From NCBI GenBank assembly GCA_012840785.1, contig DUVZ01000142.1, positions 1 to 35,796 of the forward strand: a DNA stretch of 35,796 nt, in the 5' to 3' direction. Of the stretch, positions 27,474 to 35,796 are shown one piece after another; position 1 is the stretch's first letter, and each line of letters begins with the position of its first letter. Source of the DNA: Bacteroidales bacterium (lineage in GTDB: Bacteria; Bacteroidota; Bacteroidia; Bacteroidales; Dysgonomonadaceae). Below the pieces are notes generated by a model. That model was not told the origin of the DNA. It saw nothing but the letters and a program-made list of their open reading frames with translations, and made no database searches. The translations under genes and the position numbers were made by a program.

Positions 27474-29006
27474 CTATTTTACCCTATCCAATGGCAATTT
27501 ATAGGTTGGATCTTCCAATACATTCACCTCAATAATCTTATCAGCATTTTTGAGCAGTCTTTGACAATCTTTGCTTAAGTGTTTTAGTTGTATCTTTTTC
27601 CCTACTTTCATATAGCGCTCTGTTAGCTTGTTGAGGGCTTCAATGGCTGACATATCTACTACACGACTCTCTTTAAAGTCAATTACCACCTCTTGAGGGT
27701 CGTTCAGCACATCAAACTTTTCGTTGAATACCGCAGTAGAACCAAAGAAGAGAGGTCCATATATTTCGTAGTGTTTCACTCCATTCTCGTCGATATGCTT
27801 TCTTGCTCTAATGCGCTTAGCATTGTCCCAAGCAAACACTAGCGCAGAAATTATAACTCCTACAAATACCGCCAATGCAAGGTTTCCTAATACTACTGTT
27901 ACAAGCGTAACCACTACAATTACAAACACATCCGATTTAGGCATTCTATTGAATGTGCGCAAACTTGCCCACTCAAAAGTGCCAATAGCTACCATTATCA
28001 TCACTCCTGTGAGTGCAGCCATTGGTAATTGCTCTATCACTCCCGAACCAAACATCACAAACATTAGGAGCGCCAATGCTGCAACAATTCCCGAAAGTCG
28101 TGCCCTTGCTCCTGACGATATGTTAATTAAGCTCTGTCCAATCATTGCACAACCACCCATACCTGAAAATACCCCAGATAACATATTGGCTACACCTTGC
28201 GCCACAGCTTCTTTGTTGCTACTACCACGGGTTTCTGTTATTTCATCTACAATATTTAGTGTCAACAAGCTTTCGATAAGCCCTACTGCCGCCATAATAG
28301 CTGCATAAGGAAAAATAATGCTTAAAGTTTCAAATGTAAATGGAACATTGGGTAGGTGAAATGGGGGAAAGCCACCTTGAATAGAGGCAATATCACCCAC
28401 AGTATGTGTGTTGATGCCAAATGCCATTACTAACCCAAACACGGTGAGGATTGCTACAAGCGATGCAGGAATTGCCTTGGTTATTTTGGGCAAACCCCAA
28501 ATAATGAGCATGGTAAGAAGCACCAACCCAAGAAGCACAAAGAGTGGTGTACCTGTCAGCCAACTTCCTGTAGGGTCTTTAAATTGGTCGAGTTGTGCCA
28601 TAAATATGATTATTGCCAATCCATTTACAAACCCAAATATTACAGGCTGAGGCACTAGTCGCATCAGCTTACCCAATTTGAGCACACCAGCTAACACTTG
28701 AATAACTCCAGCTAATACAACAGTTGCAAATACATACTCCACACCATGCGATATAGCTAAAGCTACAATTACCACAGCTACAGCACCTGTTGCACCCGAT
28801 ATCATTCCTGGGCGTCCACCAAGAATGGAGGTAACCAATCCCATTACAATGGCAGCATAAAGTCCCGTTAAAGGTGAGAGTCCTGCAATAAGAGCAAATG
28901 CTATTGCTTCGGGAACTAAGGCTAAAGCCACAGTTAACCCAGATAGTATCTCGGTTTTATAATTGATTTTCTATTTGATGTCGAAAATACTTAAAATCTT
29001 TTTCAT
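27474..29006 (-). pseudogene. SulP family sulfate/anion transporter with STAS domain, interrupted by in-frame TAG at codon 12 (residual ORF 27474-28931 from a GTG)
   Basis: ALALVPEAIAFALIAGLSPLTGLYAAIV; STAS domain QEVVIDFKESRVVDMSAIEALNKL. Upstream in frame: ATG AAA AAG ATT TTA AGT ATT TTC GAC ATC AAA TAG AAA ATC AAT TAT AAA ACC GAG ATA CTA TCT GGG. Confidence 0.75.
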
Positions 29007-29047
29007 CTGTTGAATAGTTTTGATAACCTAACCCCCACTTGCTAGGA

Positions 29048-29075
29048 GATTTGTGATAGAAGATTTGTGATAGAA
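29048..29075. repeat. Perfect 14-bp tandem duplication
   Basis: GATTTGTGATAGAA x2. Confidence 0.9.
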
Positions 29076-29162
29076 GATACCTATCAATGTTGATTTTGTT
29101 TTGCAATTACAATCAGTTATTGTTTGATTGATATGCTTTTACCTTTCTTTTTTTTGAAGGCG

Positions 29163-29170
29163 CAAAAATA
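29163..29170 (-). promoter_or_regulatory. Minus-strand -7 element TATTTTTG, candidate SulP promoter
   Basis: CAAAAATA on the plus strand; TAnnTTTG on the minus strand. Confidence 0.45.
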
Positions 29171-29374
29171 GCACTATTAAATGACAATCGGAAATAAAGA
29201 AAAGAAGTTAGGCTATAAGTGGGAGTTAATAATCTGCTTTTTCTTTCAAAAAACGATCTGCTTGGCTCTATAAATCTGCTGTTTTCTGTGTAATATCAAA
29301 CTTGATAATCTATTAACTATTTATAAATGAGGATAACTGCCCTACTCCATTTTATTTATATGCTTAAATTTTAC

Positions 29375-29382
29375 TATCTTTG
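29375..29382 (+). promoter_or_regulatory. -7 element TATCTTTG for ychF
   Basis: TAnnTTTG match about 29 bp before the ATG. Confidence 0.55.
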
Positions 29383-29410
29383 CAGGTTCAAAAATTAAAA
29401 CAAATAAATA

Positions 29411-30514
29411 ATGGCATTACAATGCGGTATTGTTGGACTTCCTAATGTAGGTAAGTCTACCCTTTTCAACTGTTTATCGAATGCAAAAGCGCAAGCAGCT
29501 AACTTTGCATTCTGTACTATAGAACCCAATATTGGAGTAATAACTGTTCCAGACGAAAGAATAAATAAATTATCGGAGATAGCTAAGCCACAACGTGTAC
29601 AACCTACTACAGTAGAGATTGTGGATATTGCAGGCTTGGTAAAAGGAGCTAGCAAAGGCGAAGGACTTGGTAATAAGTTTCTTGCTAACATTCGTGAAAC
29701 TGATGCGGTGTTGCACGTGTTGCGTTGCTTCGACGACGAGAATGTAACACACGTTGACGGGAGTGTTAACCCAGTAAGAGACAAAGAGATTATAGATATA
29801 GAGTTGCAACTTAAAGACCTTGAAACAATTGAAGCACGCATCGACCGTGTGGAAAAGATTGCAAGAACTGCCAAGGATAAAGAAGCACAGAGAGCTTTCG
29901 ATATTTACTCAAAGCTACGAGATGCTTTACTTAAAGGGGAGTCTGCTCGTAGTGTTAAATTTGACAATAAAGATGATCATGAAATAGCCAAAGAGTTGTA
30001 TCTGCTAACAGCTAAGCCCGTAATGTATGTTTGTAATGTGGACGAAGAGAGTGCTGTATCTGGCAACAAATATGTGGAGCAAGTGCGTGAAGCTGTGAAG
30101 CACGAGAATGCGCAAATCATTGTTGTAGCAGCCAAAACTGAATCTGAAATTGCAGAGTTGGAAACATACGAAGACCGTCAAGAGTTTCTAGCTGAAATTG
30201 GTTTAGAGGAATCGGGTGTTAACCGATTGATAAAATCGGCTTATCGATTGCTCAACCTTAAAACATATTTTACTGTTGGACCACTAGAGGTGCGTGCATG
30301 GACTTTTGAAGATGGATGGAAAGCACCACAATGTGCGGGTGTTATACATACCGACTTTGAAAAAGGATTTATTCGTGCCGAAGTAATAAAGTATGAAGAT
30401 TTTATCAGCTATGGCTCAGAGAATGCGGTAAAGGAAGCTGGGAAAATGAGTGTAGAGGGAAAAGAGTATGTGGTGCAGGATGGAGATGTTATGCATTTTA
30501 GATTTAATGTTTAG
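29411..30514 (+). CDS. ychF: Redox-regulated ATPase YchF (Obg-like)
   Basis: MALQCGIVGLPNVGKSTLFNCLSNAKAQAANFAFCTIEPNIGVI; C-terminal TGS domain. Confidence 0.97.
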   Translation: MALQCGIVGLPNVGKSTLFNCLSNAKAQAANFAFCTIEPNIGVITVPDERINKLSEIAKPQRVQPTTVEIVDIAGLVKGASKGEGLGNKFLANIRETDAVLHVLRCFDDENVTHVDGSVNPVRDKEIIDIELQLKDLETIEARIDRVEKIARTAKDKEAQRAFDIYSKLRDALLKGESARSVKFDNKDDHEIAKELYLLTAKPVMYVCNVDEESAVSGNKYVEQVREAVKHENAQIIVVAAKTESEIAELETYEDRQEFLAEIGLEESGVNRLIKSAYRLLNLKTYFTVGPLEVRAWTFEDGWKAPQCAGVIHTDFEKGFIRAEVIKYEDFISYGSENAVKEAGKMSVEGKEYVVQDGDVMHFRFNV

Positions 30515-30584
30515 TTCTCGCAGCAAAGTGTGTTTCTTGTAAAGGCAATAAAACGCTAACAAGAGATTTGATATAAATAGAGTA

Positions 30585-30614
30585 GGGGGTATCACTTTTT
30601 GTGCGCCCCCTTTT
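30585..30614 (+). terminator. Terminator between convergent ychF and the Crp/Fnr gene
   Basis: GGGGGtatCAC-TTTTT-GTGcgCCCCC then TTTT. Confidence 0.65.
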
Positions 30615-30623
30615 CTATTTCAT

Positions 30624-31319
30624 TTAAAGCACTTTTCTCAACTCATCTCTCTTTAATACTGTTATCTGTCGTTTGTCGATAGCTATCACCCCTTGTTCAA
30701 CCAATTCGCTTATCGAACGGGCTAGAGAAGGACGCTGCACACCAAAATACTCTGCCAATTGTGTGCGGTTTCTTTTAAGTATAAAGCTGTTTTTCTCTTC
30801 TGTGGTATGTTCCAAAATAAAGAGCGAAAGCTTTCCTTTAATGCTTTTGATGGATATCATTTGTAGTTTTTGTGACAAAAACACGCTCATATTAGAATTC
30901 AATCTCAGAAAATTGCTCAACAAGGTTTCGTTTCTCATCATTTCGTTCAACCATACATCCTTTGGAATCAACAAGAAATGACACTCCTCAATGGTAATTA
31001 CATCTACAGGGAAACGATTGTTTTGTGCAAACATAAATGCAGGAGCTAGTGGACGTACCGCATCAATAAACTCTATTTCTAGCAGATTACCTTCTTGCGT
31101 AATCATCTCGGTACGCACAGTTCCTTTCACTAATAGGTATAGGTGTTTTATCTCATCGCCTTGTCTAGCAACAGTTTCGCCTTTCCCAACTATTTTTCTA
31201 TTGCTCACCAATCGGTTAAGAAAAGCTTTCTGTTCGGCTCTGTCTATTTCTGTAAATAGGGGGCATGTGGAGATATCGTAATCAAGCATACTCAAAATGT
31301 TGTTTGTTTGGTTTATCAA
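30624..31319 (-). CDS. Crp/Fnr family transcriptional regulator (HcpR-like by context)
   Basis: cNMP-binding fold (VARQGDEIKHLYLLVKGTVRTEMI) and C-terminal HTH (RTQLAEYFGVQRPSLARSISELVEQGVI); divergent from hcp. Confidence 0.9.
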   Translation of the reverse strand: MINQTNNILSMLDYDISTCPLFTEIDRAEQKAFLNRLVSNRKIVGKGETVARQGDEIKHLYLLVKGTVRTEMITQEGNLLEIEFIDAVRPLAPAFMFAQNNRFPVDVITIEECHFLLIPKDVWLNEMMRNETLLSNFLRLNSNMSVFLSQKLQMISIKSIKGKLSLFILEHTTEEKNSFILKRNRTQLAEYFGVQRPSLARSISELVEQGVIAIDKRQITVLKRDELRKVL

Positions 31320-31368
31320 AGATAAGGAAGTTACCTACTTTAACATATAAATAACTGTTAATTATCAG

Positions 31369-31416
31369 ATGTGTAACTTGTGTTACACATTTAGGTAATT
31401 GTATTTGATACATTTG
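31369..31416 (+). promoter_or_regulatory. hcp promoter: 9-bp-arm palindrome ATGTGTAAC-TTGT-GTTACACAT plus -7 TACATTTG
   Basis: Palindrome 31369-31390; TACATTTG 31409-31416; arm symmetry checked base by base. Confidence 0.8.
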
Positions 31417-31468
31417 CATCAGAATAAAGGATTAGATAGTTATTAAACTCAATAAAAAATATAACACT

Positions 31469-33127
31469 ATGAGTAAAATGTTTTGTTACCAATGTCAAGA
31501 AACCGCTAAAAATGAAGGTTGCACCGTGAGAGGCGTGTGCGGAAAAACAGCAGATGTAGCCAATATGCAAGATTTGTTGATGTATTTGTGTAAAGGAATC
31601 TCGCACTACACTGTGCGTTTAAGAGCAAATGGGGTAGAGGTGTCTGAAATAAATAAATTTATTGTAGATAGTCTGTTTATGACTATTACCAACGCCAACT
31701 TCGATTTAAACAGATTTAAAGTTCGCATGTACATTGCTTATGAAATGCGCAATGCTGCAAAGAAAAAACTGCAAGAGTTAGGTGTAAACATCGACGATAT
31801 CACATACTCTGGTGTACATTGGATGGGTGAAACTGAAGAAGAGATGTTTGATAAAGCTCTTGAAGTGGGTGTGCTTGCTACTGAAAACGAAGATATTCGT
31901 TCGCTACGTGAGTTAACAATCTACGGATTGAAAGGAATGGCAGCTTATGCTGAGCATGCTTTTAATTTAGGCTTCGAAGACAATGAAATATATGCTTTTA
32001 TCCAACAAGCATTGGTGGATACAACAAACGACAACTTAAATGCCGATGAATTAACTCAGCTAGTATTAAAAACTGGTGAGGTTGGTGTAAAAGCAATGGC
32101 TTTGCTTGACAGTGCTAATACTGGTAGTTATGGTCATCCCGTAATATCGAAAGTTAGTTTAGGTGTTCGCAACAATCCTGGCATCCTTATCAGTGGGCAC
32201 GACATGAAAGATATGGAAGAGCTGCTAAAGCAAACCGAAGGAACAGGTGTAGATGTATATACACACAGCGAAATGTTGCCTGCTAACTATTATCCTGCAT
32301 TCAAAAAATACGACCACTTTGTGGGTAACTACGGTGGTTCTTGGTGGCAGCAAACCAAAGATTTTGAAACATTTAATGGCGTAGTTTTATTTACTACTAA
32401 CTGTATAGTTCCACCTTTGAGAAGCTCAACTTATGCCGATAGAGTTTATACAACAGGTGCATCTGGATTTGAAGGTTTCCCACATATAGCAGATAGAGAA
32501 GATGGCAAGACAAAAGACTTCTCGGCATTGATAGAGCATGCAAAAAAATGTGAGGCTCCTATAGAGATCGAAACTGGAGAAATAGTTGGTGGTTTTGCAC
32601 ACAACCAAGTGGCAGCTCTTTCTAGTCAAGTAGTTGAAGCTGTGAAAACAGGAGCTATCCGCAAGTTCTTTGTGATGGCCGGATGTGATGGACGCATGAA
32701 AGGTAGAAGCTACTATACAGAGTTTGCTCAAAAACTACCACAAGATACAGTAATTCTTACTGCAGGCTGTGCAAAATACAGGTACAACAAATTGGAACTT
32801 GGCGATATCAATGGTATACCTCGTGTTTTAGACGCTGGGCAGTGCAACGATAGTTATTCATTGGTAAAAATAGCATTAAGCTTGCAAGAAGCCTTTGGTT
32901 TAGATAGTTTAAACGATTTGCCAATTGCCTACAACATTGCATGGTATGAGCAGAAAGCTGTGATTGTATTATTAGCATTGCTATCACTAGGAGTAAAGAA
33001 TATTCATTTAGGACCCACATTGCCTGCTTTCTTATCTCCAAACATCGTGAATGTTTTAGTAAACAATTTTGCTCTTTCAGGCATTACATCAGTAGATGAA
33101 GACATGAAGGTTCTACTAGGTGCTTAA
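31469..33127 (+). CDS. hcp: Hydroxylamine reductase / hybrid cluster protein
   Basis: [73 protein letters not shown]. Confidence 0.97.
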   Translation: MSKMFCYQCQETAKNEGCTVRGVCGKTADVANMQDLLMYLCKGISHYTVRLRANGVEVSEINKFIVDSLFMTITNANFDLNRFKVRMYIAYEMRNAAKKKLQELGVNIDDITYSGVHWMGETEEEMFDKALEVGVLATENEDIRSLRELTIYGLKGMAAYAEHAFNLGFEDNEIYAFIQQALVDTTNDNLNADELTQLVLKTGEVGVKAMALLDSANTGSYGHPVISKVSLGVRNNPGILISGHDMKDMEELLKQTEGTGVDVYTHSEMLPANYYPAFKKYDHFVGNYGGSWWQQTKDFETFNGVVLFTTNCIVPPLRSSTYADRVYTTGASGFEGFPHIADREDGKTKDFSALIEHAKKCEAPIEIETGEIVGGFAHNQVAALSSQVVEAVKTGAIRKFFVMAGCDGRMKGRSYYTEFAQKLPQDTVILTAGCAKYRYNKLELGDINGIPRVLDAGQCNDSYSLVKIALSLQEAFGLDSLNDLPIAYNIAWYEQKAVIVLLALLSLGVKNIHLGPTLPAFLSPNIVNVLVNNFALSGITSVDEDMKVLLGA

Positions 33128-33152
33128 CATTATCTTTAATTAAACTTATTGA

Positions 33153-33200
33153 AGCATGTGGCATTGGTGTAGGAATCGCTTATTGTCACATGCTCTTTTT
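33153..33200 (+). terminator. Terminator after hcp
   Basis: AGCATGTG...CACATGCT followed by CTTTTT. Confidence 0.6.
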
Positions 33201-33226
33201 AATTAACAGGTAAAATATTTATAATT

Positions 33227-33550
33227 ATGGCAACATTTGATACATCAAAAATATTTGCAATGGATAAATCCATTGAATATACTTCAGGAGGAATAGTTAG
33301 CAAACTAATAGTAAATAGTAAGGGAGGCAATGTAACGCTGTTCTCTTTCGATAAAGGGCAATCTCTTGCTGAACATAGTGCTTCGTATGATGCATTGGTG
33401 CAGGTGATTGACGGAGAAGTTGAAATTACTATTGACGCTAAACCTCACATCTTGAAAAAAGGCGATAGCATTATTATGCCTGCCAATGTGCCTCATGCAG
33501 TAAATGCTGTGGAGTCTTTTAAAATGATACTAACAATGATAAAAAACTAG
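33227..33550 (+). CDS. Cupin domain protein
   Basis: GQSLAEHSASYDALVQVIDGEVEITIDAKPHILKKGDSIIMPANVPHAVNAVESFKMILTM. Confidence 0.9.
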   Translation: MATFDTSKIFAMDKSIEYTSGGIVSKLIVNSKGGNVTLFSFDKGQSLAEHSASYDALVQVIDGEVEITIDAKPHILKKGDSIIMPANVPHAVNAVESFKMILTMIKN

Positions 33551-33557
33551 ATATACT

Positions 33558-34793
33558 ATGAGTGAATTTATAAACAACTCTTCACTTCGTAAGGAAAAAC
33601 TACGCAACCTGCTGCTGAGAGTGCATGCTGGTGAAAACATCGATTCTATTCGCCAAGAACTGATTGAAGCTCTTACCAATATACCCTACAACGAGGTAGT
33701 GGAAGTAGAGCAAGAGATGATTGACGATAAAGTATTGACAGAAGAAGAGATTCTTCAGTTTTGTGATATACATACAGATATCTTAGATGGAAAAATTGAC
33801 CAAAGTGGTGCAAAAACAATTCCTGCTGGTCATCCTGTAGATACTTTTCAGAAAGAAAACGTGGCTTTAAAGAGCGAAACAGAGAAAGCTTATGGCTTAA
33901 TTAAGTCTGTTAAAGACCTCACAAATGACAAGCTGCCAGGCTTTGTAATACAGATGCGTACCATCTTTAATGCACTTTCGGATATAGATAAACATTATAA
34001 AAGAAAAGAGTTTCTTTTATTTCCTTATATGGAGAAACATCTTATCACCGGTCCACCCACAGTTATGTGGGGAAAGCACGATGAGTTGAGAGGTTTCCTA
34101 AACATTGCTATTAAAGAACTAGAGGGTTCTATTACAACTGTAGAGCAAATGCAATCAATAATTGAGAAACATCTCAATATTGTGCTCGAATTGGTTGATG
34201 GCATGATAATGAAGGAGGAGGAAATTCTTTTCCCTATGGCTATGGATACCCTTACCGAAGAGGAGTGGTTCAGAATATATTCAGAGACTTTGGAGTTTGG
34301 CTTTTGCCTTATCGACCCCGAAGACGAATGGAAACCAACTGGTGTAACAATAGAGAAGCAAGAGTATATAGAGGCAGGTGCCATTCAGCTATCTTCAGGG
34401 TCGTTCGATGTTCAGCAACTAGAGGCTCTGTTCTTGCATCTCCCCATAGATATTACTTTTGTGGATGCAAATGATAAAGTTGCCTTCTTCTCACATAGTC
34501 CTAAAAGAGTATTCGAGCGTAATCGTTCTATTATTGGGCGCGATGTGAGTATGTGTCATCCACCAGGAAGTGTTCATATTGTTGAGCAAATTATTGCAGA
34601 CTTCAAAAGTGGGAAAGAGAACAAAGCAGTCTTTTGGATGTCTAACTTCCAAGGAAGGTTCATCTATATAGAATTTTCGGCTGTGAGGGACAAAGAGAAC
34701 AACTATTTGGGGATTGTTGAAATTACACAAGACATAACCAAAATGCGCCAGCTAGAAGGAGATCAGCGATTGCTCTCTTACGAAAAGAAGTAA
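33558..34793 (+). CDS. DUF438 / hemerythrin-like / PAS domain protein
   Basis: N-terminal DUF438-like; HYKRKEFLLFPYMEKH...MWGKHDELRGFL hemerythrin-like; C-terminal PAS (FVDANDKVAFFSHSPKRVFERNRSIIGRDVSMCHPPGSVHIVEQI). Confidence 0.88.
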   Translation: MSEFINNSSLRKEKLRNLLLRVHAGENIDSIRQELIEALTNIPYNEVVEVEQEMIDDKVLTEEEILQFCDIHTDILDGKIDQSGAKTIPAGHPVDTFQKENVALKSETEKAYGLIKSVKDLTNDKLPGFVIQMRTIFNALSDIDKHYKRKEFLLFPYMEKHLITGPPTVMWGKHDELRGFLNIAIKELEGSITTVEQMQSIIEKHLNIVLELVDGMIMKEEEILFPMAMDTLTEEEWFRIYSETLEFGFCLIDPEDEWKPTGVTIEKQEYIEAGAIQLSSGSFDVQQLEALFLHLPIDITFVDANDKVAFFSHSPKRVFERNRSIIGRDVSMCHPPGSVHIVEQIIADFKSGKENKAVFWMSNFQGRFIYIEFSAVRDKENNYLGIVEITQDITKMRQLEGDQRLLSYEKK

Positions 34794-34860
34794 TATCTTG
34801 AAGAGAGATAATTTATTATGTCTCTACTATTGACATAACAATAATTGAAAACTATATATT

Positions 34861-34896
34861 TATAGCAGTGTTTCTAACGAAATACTGCTATATTTG
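34861..34896 (+). promoter_or_regulatory. Inverted repeat TATAGCAGT-N14-ACTGCTATA overlapping -7 element TATATTTG
   Basis: Arms 34861-34869 and 34884-34892; -7 element 34889-34896. Confidence 0.5.
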
Positions 34897-34919
34897 TATG
34901 TAACAAAAAATTTAATAGT

Positions 34920-35147
34920 ATGGATTTAGTTGAAGTAATTGGCTATTTTGCCATGACATTCTTGGTACTTTCATTTATTCCAAAACAGATAGTACGCATT
35001 CGTGTTATCAATCTTATAGGCTGTCTTTTTTTTGTAGCTTATGGTATAATGCTCCAAGCGTGGCCTGTTGCAATATCCAATGGGTTTGTAGCAATTATAC
35101 AAATGTACCACTTGATAACAATGTGGAAGACAAAAAGCATAGAGTAA
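34920..35147 (+). CDS. Small membrane protein, YgjV-like
   Basis: Three TM segments: FAMTFLVLSFIPKQIVRIRVINLIGCLFFVAYGIMLQAWPVAISNGFVAIIQMYHLITMWK. Confidence 0.65.
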   Translation: MDLVEVIGYFAMTFLVLSFIPKQIVRIRVINLIGCLFFVAYGIMLQAWPVAISNGFVAIIQMYHLITMWKTKSIE

Positions 35148-35178
35148 AACCACACCATGTAGATTTAGAAATAATAAA

Positions 35179-35204
35179 AGTGCTAAGAAATTATTTTTAG
35201 CACT
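35179..35204. terminator. Hairpin between convergent genes
   Basis: AGTGCTAA-N10-TTAGCACT. Confidence 0.6.
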
Positions 35205-35245
35205 GTCACTGTATTTGATGCTATATCTTGGAATTACACTAGTAG

Positions 35246-35796
35246 TTACCCCGCTACATTAGTTTTAATGCCCAATTGATTCACTCTATTAGCAATTTCA
35301 TTCAATACATCAACAGGGGCTTTTATAAGCTGTTTTGCGGGAGTTTCTCTGTCAATAGTGTAAATCATCACCTCGCGAGGGTTGAGCTCTTCTACAAGCT
35401 CTAGCCATGCTGAAACCTCTTCTTCTGTGGTGTTGTCAACTGTCTGTCCGTTGAATGAGCCTCTCAAAAACATAGTTTGCAATACAAAGTCGCCATTAAA
35501 CTGTTTGTAAAGTTCTACTTGTTTGGCAACAGTGTAAGTTGGGGAGTTGGGTCGGTCTATTAGCTTAACTGTTTCATCAAATGCTGAATCGAGCTTCAAT
35601 ACAGGAATCTCCACTTTTTGTAGTGCTTCAAATATTGGTTGTTTACCCACACTAATTCCATTGGTGAGTACACTTATCTTTGCATTGGGGCTATACTTGT
35701 TGCGTAGTTCAATAGTATCATCTATTACACCTGCAAACTCTGGGTGCATTGTTGGCTCACCATTTCCTGCAAAGGTTATTACATCAATCTTTGCGC
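35246..35796 (-). CDS. Radical SAM protein, C-terminal part (N-terminus outside window)
   Basis: Frame open to the window edge: AKIDVITFAGNGEPTMHPEFAGVIDDTIELRNKYSPNAKISVLTNG (GNGEPT motif of radical SAM proteins). Confidence 0.85.
   Translation of the reverse strand, partial: AKIDVITFAGNGEPTMHPEFAGVIDDTIELRNKYSPNAKISVLTNGISVGKQPIFEALQKVEIPVLKLDSAFDETVKLIDRPNSPTYTVAKQVELYKQFNGDFVLQTMFLRGSFNGQTVDNTTEEEVSAWLELVEELNPREVMIYTIDRETPAKQLIKAPVDVLNEIANRVNQLGIKTNVAG

Noticed and set aside
27811-28650. Plus-strand ORFs of 165 and 80 aa opposite SulP
   Set aside because: Antisense to the well-supported SulP reading frame; no recognisable domain.
28971-28973. TAG as a recoded sense codon
   Set aside because: Several intact genes in the window terminate with TAG, so general reassignment is not supported.

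Overview
AT-rich Bacteroidetes (probably Bacteroidales) chromosomal segment; the assignment rests on repeated TAnnTTTG -7 elements and gene content. Most of it is conserved chromosomal genes: YifB (partial), Ca/Na antiporter, two serine-type sulfatases, EamA transporter, M15 peptidase, AlkA-like glycosylase, HHH protein, ABC-F ATPase, SbcC/SbcD, TcdA, DnaX, flavodoxin, tRNA-Arg(CCT), GH27 alpha-galactosidase, SulP transporter, YchF, and a Crp/Fnr - Hcp - cupin - DUF438/hemerythrin/PAS nitrosative-stress-like cluster. The most unusual content is non-coding. An intergenic array at 22061-22731 contains 17 palindromic core sites (consensus about TYCACCNNGGTGRA). I counted an exact 41-bp spacing with no indels, although the units have diverged heavily. 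The flanking motif flips orientation around the central (9th) site, giving an 8+1+8 mirror layout, and helically phased T/A-tracts precede the array. A second, 7-unit array at 10506-10766 has a related core (TCYACCNNGGTAGA) and about the same 41-bp period. This organisation resembles centromere-like or architectural protein-binding arrays (for example F-plasmid sopC) more than CRISPR or coding repeats. A second theme is a cluster of damaged genes at 24.8-29.0 kb: a frameshifted XRE-HTH membrane protein, an N-terminally truncated GluR0-like channel, and a SulP transporter with an in-frame amber codon at codon 12. All calls come from reading the sequence and the supplied ORFs; no database search was run.
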